DNA from: Cedecea sp000277545 | GTDB lineage: Bacteria; Pseudomonadota; Gammaproteobacteria; Enterobacterales; Enterobacteriaceae | Direction: 5' to 3' (one strand) | Length of the DNA stretch: 64,000 nucleotides | NCBI GenBank assembly: GCA_050847315.1 | Contig: CP193791.1 | Part shown: positions 1 to 8,571 of the stretch, piece after piece | Layout: each line of letters begins with the position of its first letter | Numbering within the stretch: position 1 is the first letter of the stretch | Made by a program: the position numbers and the translations under genes | The notes under the pieces: generated by a model | Told to the model about the DNA's origin: nothing | The model's database searches: none | What the model saw: the letters and a program-made list of their open reading frames with translations, nothing else

Positions 1-633
1 AACGTAGAGAGAGGTTATGGCATGGCGGGAAGTGCTGCCGAGGCTGTTGCTGCGGGTCTGGTCATGCTGAAACTGGCTCATTAATGTCCAGCTCCCCAGC
101 GCCGCCTCCAGGCCCCCGTTCCAGCTCATGCTTGACTGCTGCTCGCTGCCGCTGAGGTTAAGCTGGTTATTCAGCAGCAGGCCTGAATCCCCATCTTCGG
201 GTAAGGTATACCAGTATTTATTCGCGTCGTTTCCCGGTTGCTGCGTGAGTAAAACGAGGCGGGCATCGCTCAGGCTGTAATCCGCCGCCAGCAGCCCCGG
301 CGGGCAGGCATGGTCACTGCACTTCCCAAGCGGAACAAAGTCAGTGAACGCCTTTAACCAGCGCTGGCGTTCGGCCTCGCTAAACTCACTGTCGCCGTTA
401 TCAGTAAAATGGATAATCCTGGCCCGGTTATCCTCCGTCACGATGATCATGGCATCGCCCAGGACCCGGTTATCTACCATGATGCGGGCTGAAAGCGGGG
501 CATTGAAGAAATACGCCTGAAAATCATCCGGCATAGCCGCTGCCTGGCTGGCAAGCGTCGCAGGCTGAGCCCAAACATTTACACTGCTGAAAAGCAGAAA
601 TAACGACCCTGTTAATGGACGCAAGAATCCCAT
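1..633 (-). CDS. CS1-type (alternate) fimbrial usher, partial
   Basis: Open frame of 211 codons on the minus strand from ATG at 633 to the window edge with no stop, so the C-terminus lies outside. Residues 1-22 look like a signal peptide (MGFLRPLTGSLFLLFSSVNVWA). The position directly after a CS1-type chaperone and pilin matches the order chaperone-major pilin-usher-tip adhesin of class 5 pili such as CS1/CFA I, so an outer-membrane usher is the best reading. The visible part covers only the N-terminal region before the beta barrel, and similarity is judged from context more than motifs. A tip adhesin gene would be expected beyond position 1. Confidence 0.7.
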   Translation of the reverse strand, partial: MGFLRPLTGSLFLLFSSVNVWAQPATLASQAAAMPDDFQAYFFNAPLSARIMVDNRVLGDAMIIVTEDNRARIIHFTDNGDSEFSEAERQRWLKAFTDFVPLGKCSDHACPPGLLAADYSLSDARLVLLTQQPGNDANKYWYTLPEDGDSGLLLNNQLNLSGSEQQSSMSWNGGLEAALGSWTLMSQFQHDQTRSNSLGSTSRHAITSLYV

Positions 634-669
634 AATATCAAACGCCTGAAATTTTCTTTCCGAAGAAAG

Positions 670-729
670 AAAAGAGAAATCCCTCTCTCTTTTCTCCTCA
701 ATGCACGATTGTTCGGTAACCGAACAATC
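670..729 (-). promoter_or_regulatory. Two hairpins between pilin and usher genes
   Basis: In the 119-bp gap between pilin stop and usher start there are two inverted repeats: AAAAGAGA (670-677) with TCTCTTTT (686-693), and an 11-bp perfect repeat GATTGTTCGGT/ACCGAACAATC at 707-729 with a one-base centre. Neither is followed by a long T-run on the transcribed strand. Hairpins after a major pilin gene commonly stabilise the pilin mRNA or attenuate the usher, which is needed in much lower amount; this role is inferred. Confidence 0.5.
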
Positions 730-752
730 CATGAATACTGCTGCCGCTAAAA

Positions 753-1241
753 TTAAGGCGTATCGGTATCAAACATCATGGTCACGGCCCCGATGTAGGT
801 CCCGGCCGTTGGTTTAGAGCCAGCCGCTTTCTGGCTTACCGTCAGGGTGGCCGTTTTCTCTGCTGCGGCTTCGGTCGTGTTGTACAGCGTGACCGCTGAC
901 ACGGCGTCAACCGGCAACGTCTGGCCGGCAATGGCCACCTGGAGATCGATAGTATCCGTACCGCTGGCCGAGCTGAGCACAGGCTGCCCGGACAGATAGG
1001 CTTTGATGCTCCCGCCGGAATTTTTCATTTGCAGCTGCTGAGAAAACCCATCCAGAGAGCCCGTCGCCGCATTCCATGCCATTTTTTGCGTCTGGGCATT
1101 CCAGCCGTTAACTGGCGTGACGAAGAAATCAGTAGCAGGGACCGCCGCCTCTACGTTGAAATCAACCTGCAGAGGGGCAGCGTGAACCGCCGATGCCGTC
1201 GCCAGAAGGGCACCGAGTAAAGTGATTTTTTTTGCGTACAT
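753..1241 (-). CDS. CS1-type major fimbrial subunit
   Basis: A 162-residue secreted protein with a clear signal peptide ending in AVHA (about residues 1-21). The mature protein has no cysteine, is rich in Thr, Ala, Val and Ser, and ends in the pattern GSKPTAGTYIGAVTMMF, which resembles the closing strands of CS1/CFA I and cable-pilus major subunits (family from memory). It would be the structural pilin, exported by Sec, held by the chaperone encoded just upstream and assembled by donor-strand exchange at the usher encoded downstream. Spacing to the chaperone gene is 43 bp, consistent with one operon read leftwards. Confidence 0.75.
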   Translation of the reverse strand: MYAKKITLLGALLATASAVHAAPLQVDFNVEAAVPATDFFVTPVNGWNAQTQKMAWNAATGSLDGFSQQLQMKNSGGSIKAYLSGQPVLSSASGTDTIDLQVAIAGQTLPVDAVSAVTLYNTTEAAAEKTATLTVSQKAAGSKPTAGTYIGAVTMMFDTDTP

Positions 1242-1284
1242 ATATCATTCCTTTTGATAAGAGAGAGAACAGGGTTACTTCAAA

Positions 1285-2070
1285 TTACGAACCTGATTTC
1301 AGCGCCTTTTTTTGACTACCTTCATTCAGCGTGTAGTGCCAGATTTTTTGCGGCACAATGTCCCGCTCCAGGCTCCGGCCGGGCCTTAATTGAATATTGA
1401 CGGGGGGGCTACAGTCTTTAAGTGTTGCATCGCAGGATTTCAGGTCGCTGATAACCACGGAGGCATTCCCCCTGTTGCTGATACGCAGTTTTTTACCTTT
1501 ATCCGTAATTTGCGTATCGAAGCGAACACTATCGGGATGAACGGTCACAATGGTGCCAAACCCGGTGAGTACGCTGACGCTGGCGTTGATGGCATCCTGA
1601 TACTTTTCAACTTCGTCCTTGCTGAGCGTAAATTCATCCCTGTTTTTCGGCACGACGGGAATATAACGCACGCGATAATAAGACTCTTTATTCCGGGCGC
1701 CGGTATAGACCAGTCTGTTGGTTTGCATTCCGCCCGCAGGGATAATTAGCCGCGGCGGGGACGAAATAACCCCGGCGCCCTGCCCGTTAACAATGGCCGC
1801 ATTATCAAGCGGAATTTCCTTTGCCGGGCTATGCTCGTTATAAACTATTTCACTAACCTCAACGCGTACAAATGCCGTGGCATCCCCGGAGTTATAAATG
1901 CGTTTGGCGAGGGTATTTTTACCGGAATAGATATACTCATTTAACGGACCCACATTGATCACCGGGCCAGCGACTGCCGGCATAGCCAGAGTAATTAACA
2001 TTGTCAAAGGCAAGGCTGTGGATATCGCATTTCTTTTTGTTTTAGTCGGTTTATTTTCAGATAAAGACAT
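1285..2070 (-). CDS. CS1-type periplasmic pilus chaperone
   Basis: About 261 residues from ATG 2070; an in-frame ATG at 2097 would add nine residues. I prefer 2070 because it gives a simpler signal peptide (basic start, hydrophobic core, cleavage near AVA-GPV) and a GGCGAT stretch lies upstream. The mature start VINVGPLNEYIYSG and the later FVRVEVSEIVYN and SYYRVRYIPVVP segments look like the first Ig-like domain of alternate chaperones (CooB/CfaA type), which differ from the FGS/FGL chaperones of classical fimbriae. It should hold pilin subunits in the periplasm. It is the first gene of the leftward operon; the region upstream is strongly AT-rich. Confidence 0.72.
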   Translation of the reverse strand: MSLSENKPTKTKRNAISTALPLTMLITLAMPAVAGPVINVGPLNEYIYSGKNTLAKRIYNSGDATAFVRVEVSEIVYNEHSPAKEIPLDNAAIVNGQGAGVISSPPRLIIPAGGMQTNRLVYTGARNKESYYRVRYIPVVPKNRDEFTLSKDEVEKYQDAINASVSVLTGFGTIVTVHPDSVRFDTQITDKGKKLRISNRGNASVVISDLKSCDATLKDCSPPVNIQLRPGRSLERDIVPQKIWHYTLNEGSQKKALKSGS

Positions 2071-2540
2071 AAAAGCATCGCCATAAATTAATTTCATTGC
2101 TGCGTATTATGTCTGCCAGCACGATTTGCACAACGCTAAACAGCTTAATTAAGAAACAAATAATAAATCTCATCAATTAATATGTAACAACAAAGAGTTA
2201 TGCAACCTTATGTTTTTAAACGCTAATAACAAAAACATTCATTAATAATACATTGACATACATTCAGTTTAAGGCAGGCAGCACGCTTACTTCCGCCATC
2301 CTGAGATACCACAACCTGTCTTTGCAAAAAATGAACAAACAATAAATACCAAACAATTAACACCACCTCATGTATTAATAAGTTCATGAAATGGAATTTC
2401 AATTCAGTCGTAATAACACGTTACGATCATTAATTTCTGTAAATACCATCCTGTTATTTATTTCAACGCCCATAGCGAAGTTTACGCTCAGCTCAATGGA
2501 AACCAACCCGGCTATATCATTAAATCCTCTCTGCTTATCA

Positions 2541-2556
2541 TGGGATCTAAATCACA
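2541..2556 (+). promoter_or_regulatory. CRP site upstream of btsT
   Basis: TGGGATCTAAATCACA matches the CRP consensus TGTGA-N6-TCACA with one mismatch in the left half. It lies 44 bp upstream of the first BtsR-like repeat. In E. coli btsT (yjiY) is known to need cAMP-CRP, so site and gene agree. Confidence 0.75.
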
Positions 2557-2584
2557 CTTTTCAGTGAGTTAGCGGCTGGTTAAA

Positions 2585-2632
2585 ACCGCTTAGCCTGTCC
2601 CACAACCGCTTATTCCTGAATACGACCACTCG
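2585..2632 (+). promoter_or_regulatory. Three phased BtsR-type repeats
   Basis: ACCGCTTA at 2585-2592, ACCGCTTA at 2605-2612 and ACCACTCG at 2625-2632, each starting exactly 20 bp after the previous one. The E. coli BtsR (YehT) target at yjiY is, from memory, a pair of direct repeats ACC(G/A)CT(C/T)A with about a 13-bp spacer; here the spacer is 12 bp and there is a third, weaker copy. The 20-bp period places the copies roughly two helical turns apart on one DNA face. LytTR-domain regulators bind such direct repeats. Confidence 0.75.
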
Positions 2633-2766
2633 GCTACTCTTTTTCCTCTCTTGCAGCAAAAATCGTCACGCTATGGCTGGGCTATTTTTATGCCCTTCTT
2701 TTACAACAACCAGGTTCAGCGAGACGGCGAACAGGCATGACGCCAGGGCTGACAAACGGATGAATT

Positions 2767-4920
2767 ATGAATAAAAATAAATTTCTCAAACATATACCCT
2801 GGGTGATTCTGGGTATCATCGGGGCCTGCTGTCTGGCCGTCGTCGCCCTGCGACGGGGGGAACACATCAGCGCCCTGTGGATCGTCGTCGCCTCGGTGTC
2901 GGTCTATCTGGTGGCTTACCGCTACTACAGCCTTTATATCGCCCAGAAGGTGATGAAGCTGGATCCTACCCGCGCCACACCGGCGGTGATCAATAACGAT
3001 GGACTGAACTATGTCCCGACCAACCGTAACGTGCTGTTTGGCCACCACTTCGCGGCGATAGCCGGAGCCGGGCCTCTGGTCGGCCCGGTGCTGGCGGCGC
3101 AGATGGGCTATCTGCCCGGTGTGCTCTGGCTACTGGCAGGCGTTGTACTGGCCGGGGCGGTGCAGGACTTTATGGTGCTGTTTATCTCCTCGCGCCGAAA
3201 CGGGGCTTCCCTTGGCGAGATGATCAAAGAAGAGATGGGGCCCGTGCCGGGGACAATTGCCCTGTTTGGCTGCTTCCTGATCATGATAATTATCCTGGCC
3301 GTGCTGGCTCTTATCGTGGTGAAAGCGCTGGCTGAAAGCCCGTGGGGCGTATTTACCGTTTGCTCGACGGTGCCGATTGCCCTGTTTATGGGCATTTATA
3401 TGCGCTTTATTCGTCCAGGCAGGGTCGGTGAAGTGTCCGTTATCGGGATTGTGCTGCTGGTCGCCTCGATTTACTTCGGGGGCGTGATTGCCCACGACCC
3501 TTACTGGGGCCCGGCGCTGACCTTTAAAGACACCACCATTACCTTTACGCTCATCGGCTATGCCTTTGTCTCCGCCCTGCTGCCGGTCTGGCTGATCCTC
3601 GCCCCGCGCGACTACCTGGCGACCTTCCTGAAAATCGGCGTTATCGTCGGCCTGGCGATTGGTATCGTTATCCTCAATCCAGAGCTGAAAATGCCGGCCA
3701 TTACTCAGTACGTGGATGGTACCGGTCCGCTGTGGAAAGGCGCATTGTTCCCGTTCCTGTTTATCACCATTGCCTGCGGGGCAGTGTCCGGCTTCCACGC
3801 GCTTATCGCGTCCGGCACCACGCCAAAACTGCTGGCTTGTGAAACCGACGCTCGCTTTATCGGCTACGGTGCGATGCTGATGGAGTCATTTGTGGCCGTT
3901 ATGGCCCTGGTAGCGGCTTCCATCATTGAGCCGGGTCTGTACTTTGCCATGAATACGCCACCGGCGGGTCTGGGCTTTACCATGCCAAACCTGCACGAGC
4001 TGGGCGGGGAAAACGCGCCAATGATTATGGCGCAGCTGAAGGAAGTGACCGCGCACGCGGCCGCCACCGTCAGTTCCTGGGGCTTCGTGATTTCTCCTGA
4101 GCAGATCCTGCAGACGGCGAAAGATATCGGTGAGCCTTCCGTACTCAACCGCGCAGGCGGTGCCCCTACCCTTGCCGTCGGTATTGCGCACGTATTCCAC
4201 AAAATTGTTCCGGTCGCCGACATGGGCTTCTGGTACCACTTCGGGATCCTGTTTGAAGCGCTGTTTATTCTTACTGCGCTGGATGCCGGCACCCGTTCTG
4301 GCCGCTTTATGCTGCAGGATCTGCTGGGTAACTTTATCCCGTTCCTGAAGAAAACCGACTCGCTAGTGGCCGGTATCATCGGCACCGCTGGCTGCGTAGG
4401 CCTGTGGGGCTACCTGCTGTATCAGGGCGTGGTCGATCCGCTGGGCGGCGTGAAAAGCCTGTGGCCGCTGTTCGGCATCTCCAATCAGATGCTGGCGGCA
4501 GTTGCATTAGTGCTGGCCACTGTAGTCCTGGTGAAGATGAAACGTACCCGGTACATTTGGGTCACCGTGGTGCCTGCGGTCTGGCTGCTTATCTGCACCA
4601 CCTGGGCGCTGGGCCTGAAGCTGTTTAGCAGCAACCCGCAGATGGAAGGCTTCTTCTTCATGGCCAACCAGTATAAGGCGCGTATCGCCGCCGGTGGGGC
4701 GGATCTGACGGCTCAAGACCTCGCCAACATGAACCACATTGTCGTCAATAACTACACCAACGCGGGCCTGAGCATTCTGTTCCTGGTGGTGGTTTACAGC
4801 ATTATTTTCTACGGCATTAAGGCCTGGAAAGAGGCGCGTAAATCCGACCAGCCGACGGACAAAGAAACGCCTTACCAGCCGGTGCCGAAAGAAGGCATTA
4901 AGATTTCTTCCGGACACTGA
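2767..4920 (+). CDS. btsT: BtsT pyruvate/H+ symporter
   Basis: A 717-residue polytopic inner-membrane protein of the CstA family, near-identical in reading to E. coli BtsT (YjiY), for example HIPWVILGIIGA at the start, NRNVLFGHHFAAIAGAGPLVGP near residues 85-107 and ALDAGTRSGRFMLQDLLGN. It imports pyruvate with protons, expressed when nutrients run low. It is first of three co-oriented genes with yjiX and yjiA, 56 bp before yjiX. Its promoter carries a CRP site and three BtsR-like repeats. The genes for its activating two-component system lie 1.3 kb downstream on the other strand, whereas in E. coli they are far away on the chromosome. Confidence 0.96.
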   Translation: MNKNKFLKHIPWVILGIIGACCLAVVALRRGEHISALWIVVASVSVYLVAYRYYSLYIAQKVMKLDPTRATPAVINNDGLNYVPTNRNVLFGHHFAAIAGAGPLVGPVLAAQMGYLPGVLWLLAGVVLAGAVQDFMVLFISSRRNGASLGEMIKEEMGPVPGTIALFGCFLIMIIILAVLALIVVKALAESPWGVFTVCSTVPIALFMGIYMRFIRPGRVGEVSVIGIVLLVASIYFGGVIAHDPYWGPALTFKDTTITFTLIGYAFVSALLPVWLILAPRDYLATFLKIGVIVGLAIGIVILNPELKMPAITQYVDGTGPLWKGALFPFLFITIACGAVSGFHALIASGTTPKLLACETDARFIGYGAMLMESFVAVMALVAASIIEPGLYFAMNTPPAGLGFTMPNLHELGGENAPMIMAQLKEVTAHAAATVSSWGFVISPEQILQTAKDIGEPSVLNRAGGAPTLAVGIAHVFHKIVPVADMGFWYHFGILFEALFILTALDAGTRSGRFMLQDLLGNFIPFLKKTDSLVAGIIGTAGCVGLWGYLLYQGVVDPLGGVKSLWPLFGISNQMLAAVALVLATVVLVKMKRTRYIWVTVVPAVWLLICTTWALGLKLFSSNPQMEGFFFMANQYKARIAAGGADLTAQDLANMNHIVVNNYTNAGLSILFLVVVYSIIFYGIKAWKEARKSDQPTDKETPYQPVPKEGIKISSGH

Positions 4921-4934
4921 TCGCTTCATCTGAC

Positions 4935-4954
4935 AGCCCCGCATTAGCGGGGCT
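4935..4954 (+). terminator. Hairpin between btsT and yjiX
   Basis: AGCCCCGC-ATTA-GCGGGGCT is a perfect 8-bp stem with a 4-nt loop, followed only by TTAAATC. The weak T-run suggests partial termination or 3'-end protection of the btsT message within the operon rather than a full stop. Confidence 0.6.
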
Positions 4955-4976
4955 TAAATCACTAAAGGAGCGACGA

Positions 4977-5180
4977 ATGTTTGATAACTTAGGTGCTGCA
5001 AAAAAGTACCTCGGCCAGGCGGCAAGAATGCTCGTTGGCATTCCGGACTATGATACCTACGTGCTGCATATGCAGACGAACCACCCGGATCAGCCGCCCA
5101 TGACCTACAAAGAATTCTTCCGTGAACGCCAGCAGGCGCGCTACGGCGGAGACGGTAAAGGCGGCATGCGCTGCTGTTAA
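4977..5180 (+). CDS. yjiX: YjiX, small DUF466 protein
   Basis: A 67-residue protein beginning MFDNLGAAKKYLGQAARMLVG, with PDYDTYVLHMQTNHPDQPPMTYKEFFRERQQARYGG and a GGMRCC tail. This is the YbdD/YjiX (DUF466) family that always follows CstA-type carriers. AAAGGAG lies just upstream of the ATG. Recent work on CstA/BtsT suggests the small partner is needed for transport (from memory, less certain). The paired cysteines at the C-terminus are conserved. It ends 13 bp before yjiA. Confidence 0.93.
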   Translation: MFDNLGAAKKYLGQAARMLVGIPDYDTYVLHMQTNHPDQPPMTYKEFFRERQQARYGGDGKGGMRCC

Positions 5181-5193
5181 CAGGAAGGACGCG

Positions 5194-6159
5194 ATGACAC
5201 CGATTGCAGTAACCGTATTAACCGGCTTTTTGGGTGCAGGGAAAACCACCCTGTTACGTCATATCCTGCATACCCAGCAGGACGAGAAGATTGCCGTTAT
5301 TGAAAATGAATTTGGCGAAACGCCTATCGACAGTCAGCTGATTGGCGACCGCGCCACACGTATAACGACCCTGAGCAACGGCTGTATTTGCTGCACGCGC
5401 TCAAGCGAGCTGGAAGATGCCCTGCTGGATCTGCTTGATAGCCGGGACAAAGGTGAAATCCACTTCGACAGGCTCATCGTCGAATGCACCGGCATGGCCG
5501 ACCCTGGCCCTATCCTGCAGGCCTTTTTCGCCCATGAAATCATCTGCGAACGCTACCTGCTTGACGGCGTGATCGCCCTGGTCGACGCGGTACATGCCGA
5601 TTCACAGCTGGATCAGTTCCCGCTCGCCCAGTCGCAAATCGGCTACGCCGACCGTATTTTACTGACCAAAACCGATGTGGCCGGTGAATCCGCTGCATTG
5701 ACTGAACGCCTGCAGCGCATTAACGCACGCGCGCCTGTGTACCCTATCCTGCACGGCAATATCGATCTTCCGCTGCTGTTTAACACCCGCGGCTTTATGC
5801 TGGAAGAAAACGTCGTGGCGACAAAACCTCGCTTCCACCGCATTGCCCCGCAGCAAAATGAAGTCTCATCCATTGTGGTGACGCTGGACTACCCGGTTGC
5901 GCTGTCCGCAGTCTCTTCCGTGATGGAAAACCTGCTGTCCGGCTTCGCCAACAACCTGCTCCGCTACAAAGGAATGCTGTGGATTGAAGACCAGCCCTGT
6001 CGCCTGCTGTTCCAGGGCGTGCAGCGCCTTTACAGCGCCGACTGGGACCGCGAATGGCAGCCGGACGAAACGCCGGAGAGCACGCTGGTGTTCATCGGCG
6101 TCTCGCTCCCGGAAGCCGAAATCCGCGACGCTTTTGCCGGATTAAAACCTGCCGCGTAA
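5194..6159 (+). CDS. yjiA: YjiA, COG0523 (CobW/YjiA) GTPase
   Basis: 321 residues from ATG 5194, which has AGGAAG upstream and matches the E. coli start (MNPIAVTLLTGFLGAGK). Walker A GFLGAGKTTLLR is at about residues 10-21, the zinc-binding GCICC motif near 65, ECTGMADPGP near 92-101 and the base-specificity TKTD near 155; a CobW C-terminal domain follows. It is a metal-binding GTPase of the zinc chaperone family. An upstream in-frame start at 5122 would overlap yjiX and is rejected. It ends 10 bp from the convergent btsR. Confidence 0.95.
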   Translation: MTPIAVTVLTGFLGAGKTTLLRHILHTQQDEKIAVIENEFGETPIDSQLIGDRATRITTLSNGCICCTRSSELEDALLDLLDSRDKGEIHFDRLIVECTGMADPGPILQAFFAHEIICERYLLDGVIALVDAVHADSQLDQFPLAQSQIGYADRILLTKTDVAGESAALTERLQRINARAPVYPILHGNIDLPLLFNTRGFMLEENVVATKPRFHRIAPQQNEVSSIVVTLDYPVALSAVSSVMENLLSGFANNLLRYKGMLWIEDQPCRLLFQGVQRLYSADWDREWQPDETPESTLVFIGVSLPEAEIRDAFAGLKPAA

Positions 6160-6169
6160 AGCAATAACC

Positions 6170-6889
6170 TTAAAGCCCCACCGCCTCTTTTAACGACTTC
6201 AAATAGCGGCGGCTCACCGGCACGGTGCGGCCATCCCGCAGCAACAGCTCCGCCTGACTGTTATCCTCCAGGCGGATCTCCTGCAAATAATTCATGTTCA
6301 CCAGATATTGCCGGTGGCAGCGCAGCAGCGGCGTGCGGCTTTCCAGCGTGCGCAGTGTTAATTCGGTAAAGCCTTCTTTGCCATCCCGGCTGGTGACATA
6401 CACCCCGCTTAGCCGGCTGCTGACGTAGGCCACCTCCTCCATCTGCAGCAGCCAGATGCGGCTGTGGCCGCTGCACGGGATAAATTTTAGCGGCTGCTGG
6501 CTGTCCGGCAGGCGGGAAACATCCTGCGCTTCGCTCTCCTGATGCAGGCGAGCCAGCGTTTTTTGCAGCCGCTGCGCTTCGATAGGTTTGAGCAGATAGT
6601 CAAATGCGCACTCCTCAAACGCCTGTACCGCGTATTCATCAAAAGCGGTGAGAAACACAATGCGTGGCCGATGGCGTTCGTCGAGCATACCCACCATTTC
6701 CAGCCCGCTAATACGCGGCATCTGGATATCGAGAAACAGCACGTCCGGGCGCAGTTTGTTCACCGCGCTAATCGCCTCTATCGCGTTGGCGCATTCCCCG
6801 ACTATCTCAATCTCGCCATCGTTCTCAAGCAGGACGCGCAGGTTCTCACGCGCCAGCGGTTCATCATCCACAATCAATACTCTTAACAT
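6170..6889 (-). CDS. btsR: BtsR LytTR response regulator
   Basis: 239 residues: receiver domain about 1-115 with acidic DDE at 8-10 and phospho-acceptor D54 (LFLDIQMP), then a LytTR DNA-binding domain about 135-238 (RIWLLQMEEVAYVSS, LLRCHRQYLVNMNYLQEI, VPVSRRYLKSLKEAV). Sequence is close to E. coli BtsR (YehT), which activates btsT in response to extracellular pyruvate. It overlaps the 3' end of btsS by 7 bp, so the two are translated together. Its presumed binding repeats are at 2585-2632. Confidence 0.93.
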   Translation of the reverse strand: MLRVLIVDDEPLARENLRVLLENDGEIEIVGECANAIEAISAVNKLRPDVLFLDIQMPRISGLEMVGMLDERHRPRIVFLTAFDEYAVQAFEECAFDYLLKPIEAQRLQKTLARLHQESEAQDVSRLPDSQQPLKFIPCSGHSRIWLLQMEEVAYVSSRLSGVYVTSRDGKEGFTELTLRTLESRTPLLRCHRQYLVNMNYLQEIRLEDNSQAELLLRDGRTVPVSRRYLKSLKEAVGL

Positions 6890-8571
6890 ACCAACTCCTC
6901 GGTGGGCAGGCGCACGGTGATGCAGGTAACACGGTCGGGGTCGCAGCTCACGGCCAGACCATAATCTTCCCCAAACTTCGCCCGCAACCGCTTGTCCACC
7001 AGATTCATTCCCAGTCCGTTACCGTTCTCTTTTGGCCGGTACAACCCGGCATTATCCTCGACATCCACCAGCACGTCTTTTCCCTCTGTACGGGCACGAA
7101 TAGTAATCATGCCGTGGCCTAATTGCTGAGAGGTGCCGTGTTTAATGGCGTTTTCCACAATCGGCTGTAGCGTGAAAGCTGGCAAACGCTGATTCGCCAG
7201 CTCGTCGGGCACCTGCCAGTCCACCGCCAACTGAGTCTGGAAACGCGCCAGCTCAATTTGCAGATAGGCATTCACGTGCTCAATTTCATCGGAAAGCGTG
7301 ACAATTTCAGACGGGCGCTTGAGATTTTTGCGGAAAAATGTCGAGAGGTACTGCACAAGCTGCCCGGCTTTGTCGCCATCGTGGCGAATAACCGCTTTCA
7401 GCGTGTTCAACGCATTAAATAAGAAGTGCGGGTTCACCTGGGCATGCAGCAGCTTAATCTCGGACTGCGCCAGCAGCGCTTTTTGTTGTTCATATTTCCC
7501 GGCGAGGATTTGCGCCGACAGCAGTTGCGCAATCCCTTCGCCAAGCGTGCGGTTGATCGAGCTAAACAGCCGGTTACGCGCCTCATAGAGTTTTATCGTG
7601 CCGATCACCCGCTGATTTTCACCCCGCAGCGGGATAACCAGCGTCGACCCCAGCTTGCAGTTAGGATGCAGCGAGCAGCGATAAGGCACCTCATTGCCGT
7701 CGGCGTAAACCACTTCGTTATTCTCGATGGCCTGCCAGGTGTAACCCGACGAAATAGGCTTGCCCGCCAGGTGGTGATCGGCCCCGGTGCCAATAAACGC
7801 CAACAGCCTTTCCCGGTCGGTGATCGCCACGGCGCTGATGTCCAGCTCCCGGTGCAGCACCTTCGCCACCTTCAGGCTATTTTGTTCGTTGAATCCCTGC
7901 CGGAGGATCCCCTCGGTTGCGGCCGCGACCTTTAGCGCGGTGGCGGAGAACGCGGAAGTGTATTTCTCAAACATCGCGCGTTTATCCAGCAGAATGCGCA
8001 TAAACATGGCGGCACCCAGCGTGTTGGTGACCATCATCGGCGCAGCGATGCTTTCCACCAGGTGGAGCGCATCCTCAAAGGGCCGTGCGATAAGCAAGAT
8101 AATGATCATCTGCACCAGTTCGGCGACAAAGCTCGTCGCTCCGGCGACCAGCGGGCTAAACAGTTTGTCCGTCCTGCCCCGGCGGATTAAAACGCTGTGG
8201 ATTAACCCGCCAATCAGTCCTTCCGCTATGGTGGAGATCATGCAGCTCAGCGCCGTCATTCCACCGAGATAATAGCGATGCAGCCCGCCGGTTAGCCCCA
8301 CCAGCCCGCCCACCACCGGCCCGCCTAACAGGCCGCCCATCACGGCGCCAATGGCGCGCGTGTTGGCAATGGAGCCTTCAATGTGAAGACCAAAATAGGT
8401 GCCCATAATGCAGAAAACCGAGAAGGTGATGTAGCACAGCAGCTTGTGGGGTAAGCGCACGGTCACCTGCATCAGGGGGATAAACAGCCGGGTTTTACTC
8501 ATTAACCAGGCAATGACCAGGAACACGCACATCTGCTGCAGAAGCAGCAGGACTAAATTGGATTCGTACAT
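6883..8571 (-). CDS. btsS: BtsS pyruvate-sensing histidine kinase
   Basis: 562 residues when started at ATG 8571 (MYESNLVLLLLQQMCVF), which matches E. coli BtsS (YehU); an upstream ATG at 8730 would add 53 unrelated residues and is rejected. Order: 5TM LYT-type membrane sensor about 1-200, GAF domain about 225-345 (DISAVAITDRERLLAF, CSLHPNCKLGST), then His kinase with HAQVNPHFLFNALNTLKAV and an ATPase domain ending NGLGMNLVDKRLRAKFG. Such LytS-type kinases phosphorylate the partner LytTR regulator. The gene is the first of the btsSR pair and diverges from the metN-like operon. Confidence 0.95.
   Translation of the reverse strand: MYESNLVLLLLQQMCVFLVIAWLMSKTRLFIPLMQVTVRLPHKLLCYITFSVFCIMGTYFGLHIEGSIANTRAIGAVMGGLLGGPVVGGLVGLTGGLHRYYLGGMTALSCMISTIAEGLIGGLIHSVLIRRGRTDKLFSPLVAGATSFVAELVQMIIILLIARPFEDALHLVESIAAPMMVTNTLGAAMFMRILLDKRAMFEKYTSAFSATALKVAAATEGILRQGFNEQNSLKVAKVLHRELDISAVAITDRERLLAFIGTGADHHLAGKPISSGYTWQAIENNEVVYADGNEVPYRCSLHPNCKLGSTLVIPLRGENQRVIGTIKLYEARNRLFSSINRTLGEGIAQLLSAQILAGKYEQQKALLAQSEIKLLHAQVNPHFLFNALNTLKAVIRHDGDKAGQLVQYLSTFFRKNLKRPSEIVTLSDEIEHVNAYLQIELARFQTQLAVDWQVPDELANQRLPAFTLQPIVENAIKHGTSQQLGHGMITIRARTEGKDVLVDVEDNAGLYRPKENGNGLGMNLVDKRLRAKFGEDYGLAVSCDPDRVTCITVRLPTEELVC

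Larger units (their letters stand above)
2098..2766. other. AT-rich divergent intergenic region
   Basis: A 669-bp gap between the pilus operon and btsT. Roughly 2100-2480 is very AT-rich with many A/T runs and no plausible gene, typical of a silenced promoter region for horizontally acquired fimbriae (H-NS control is inferred only). The right-hand third holds the btsT control region listed separately. Confidence 0.6.
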
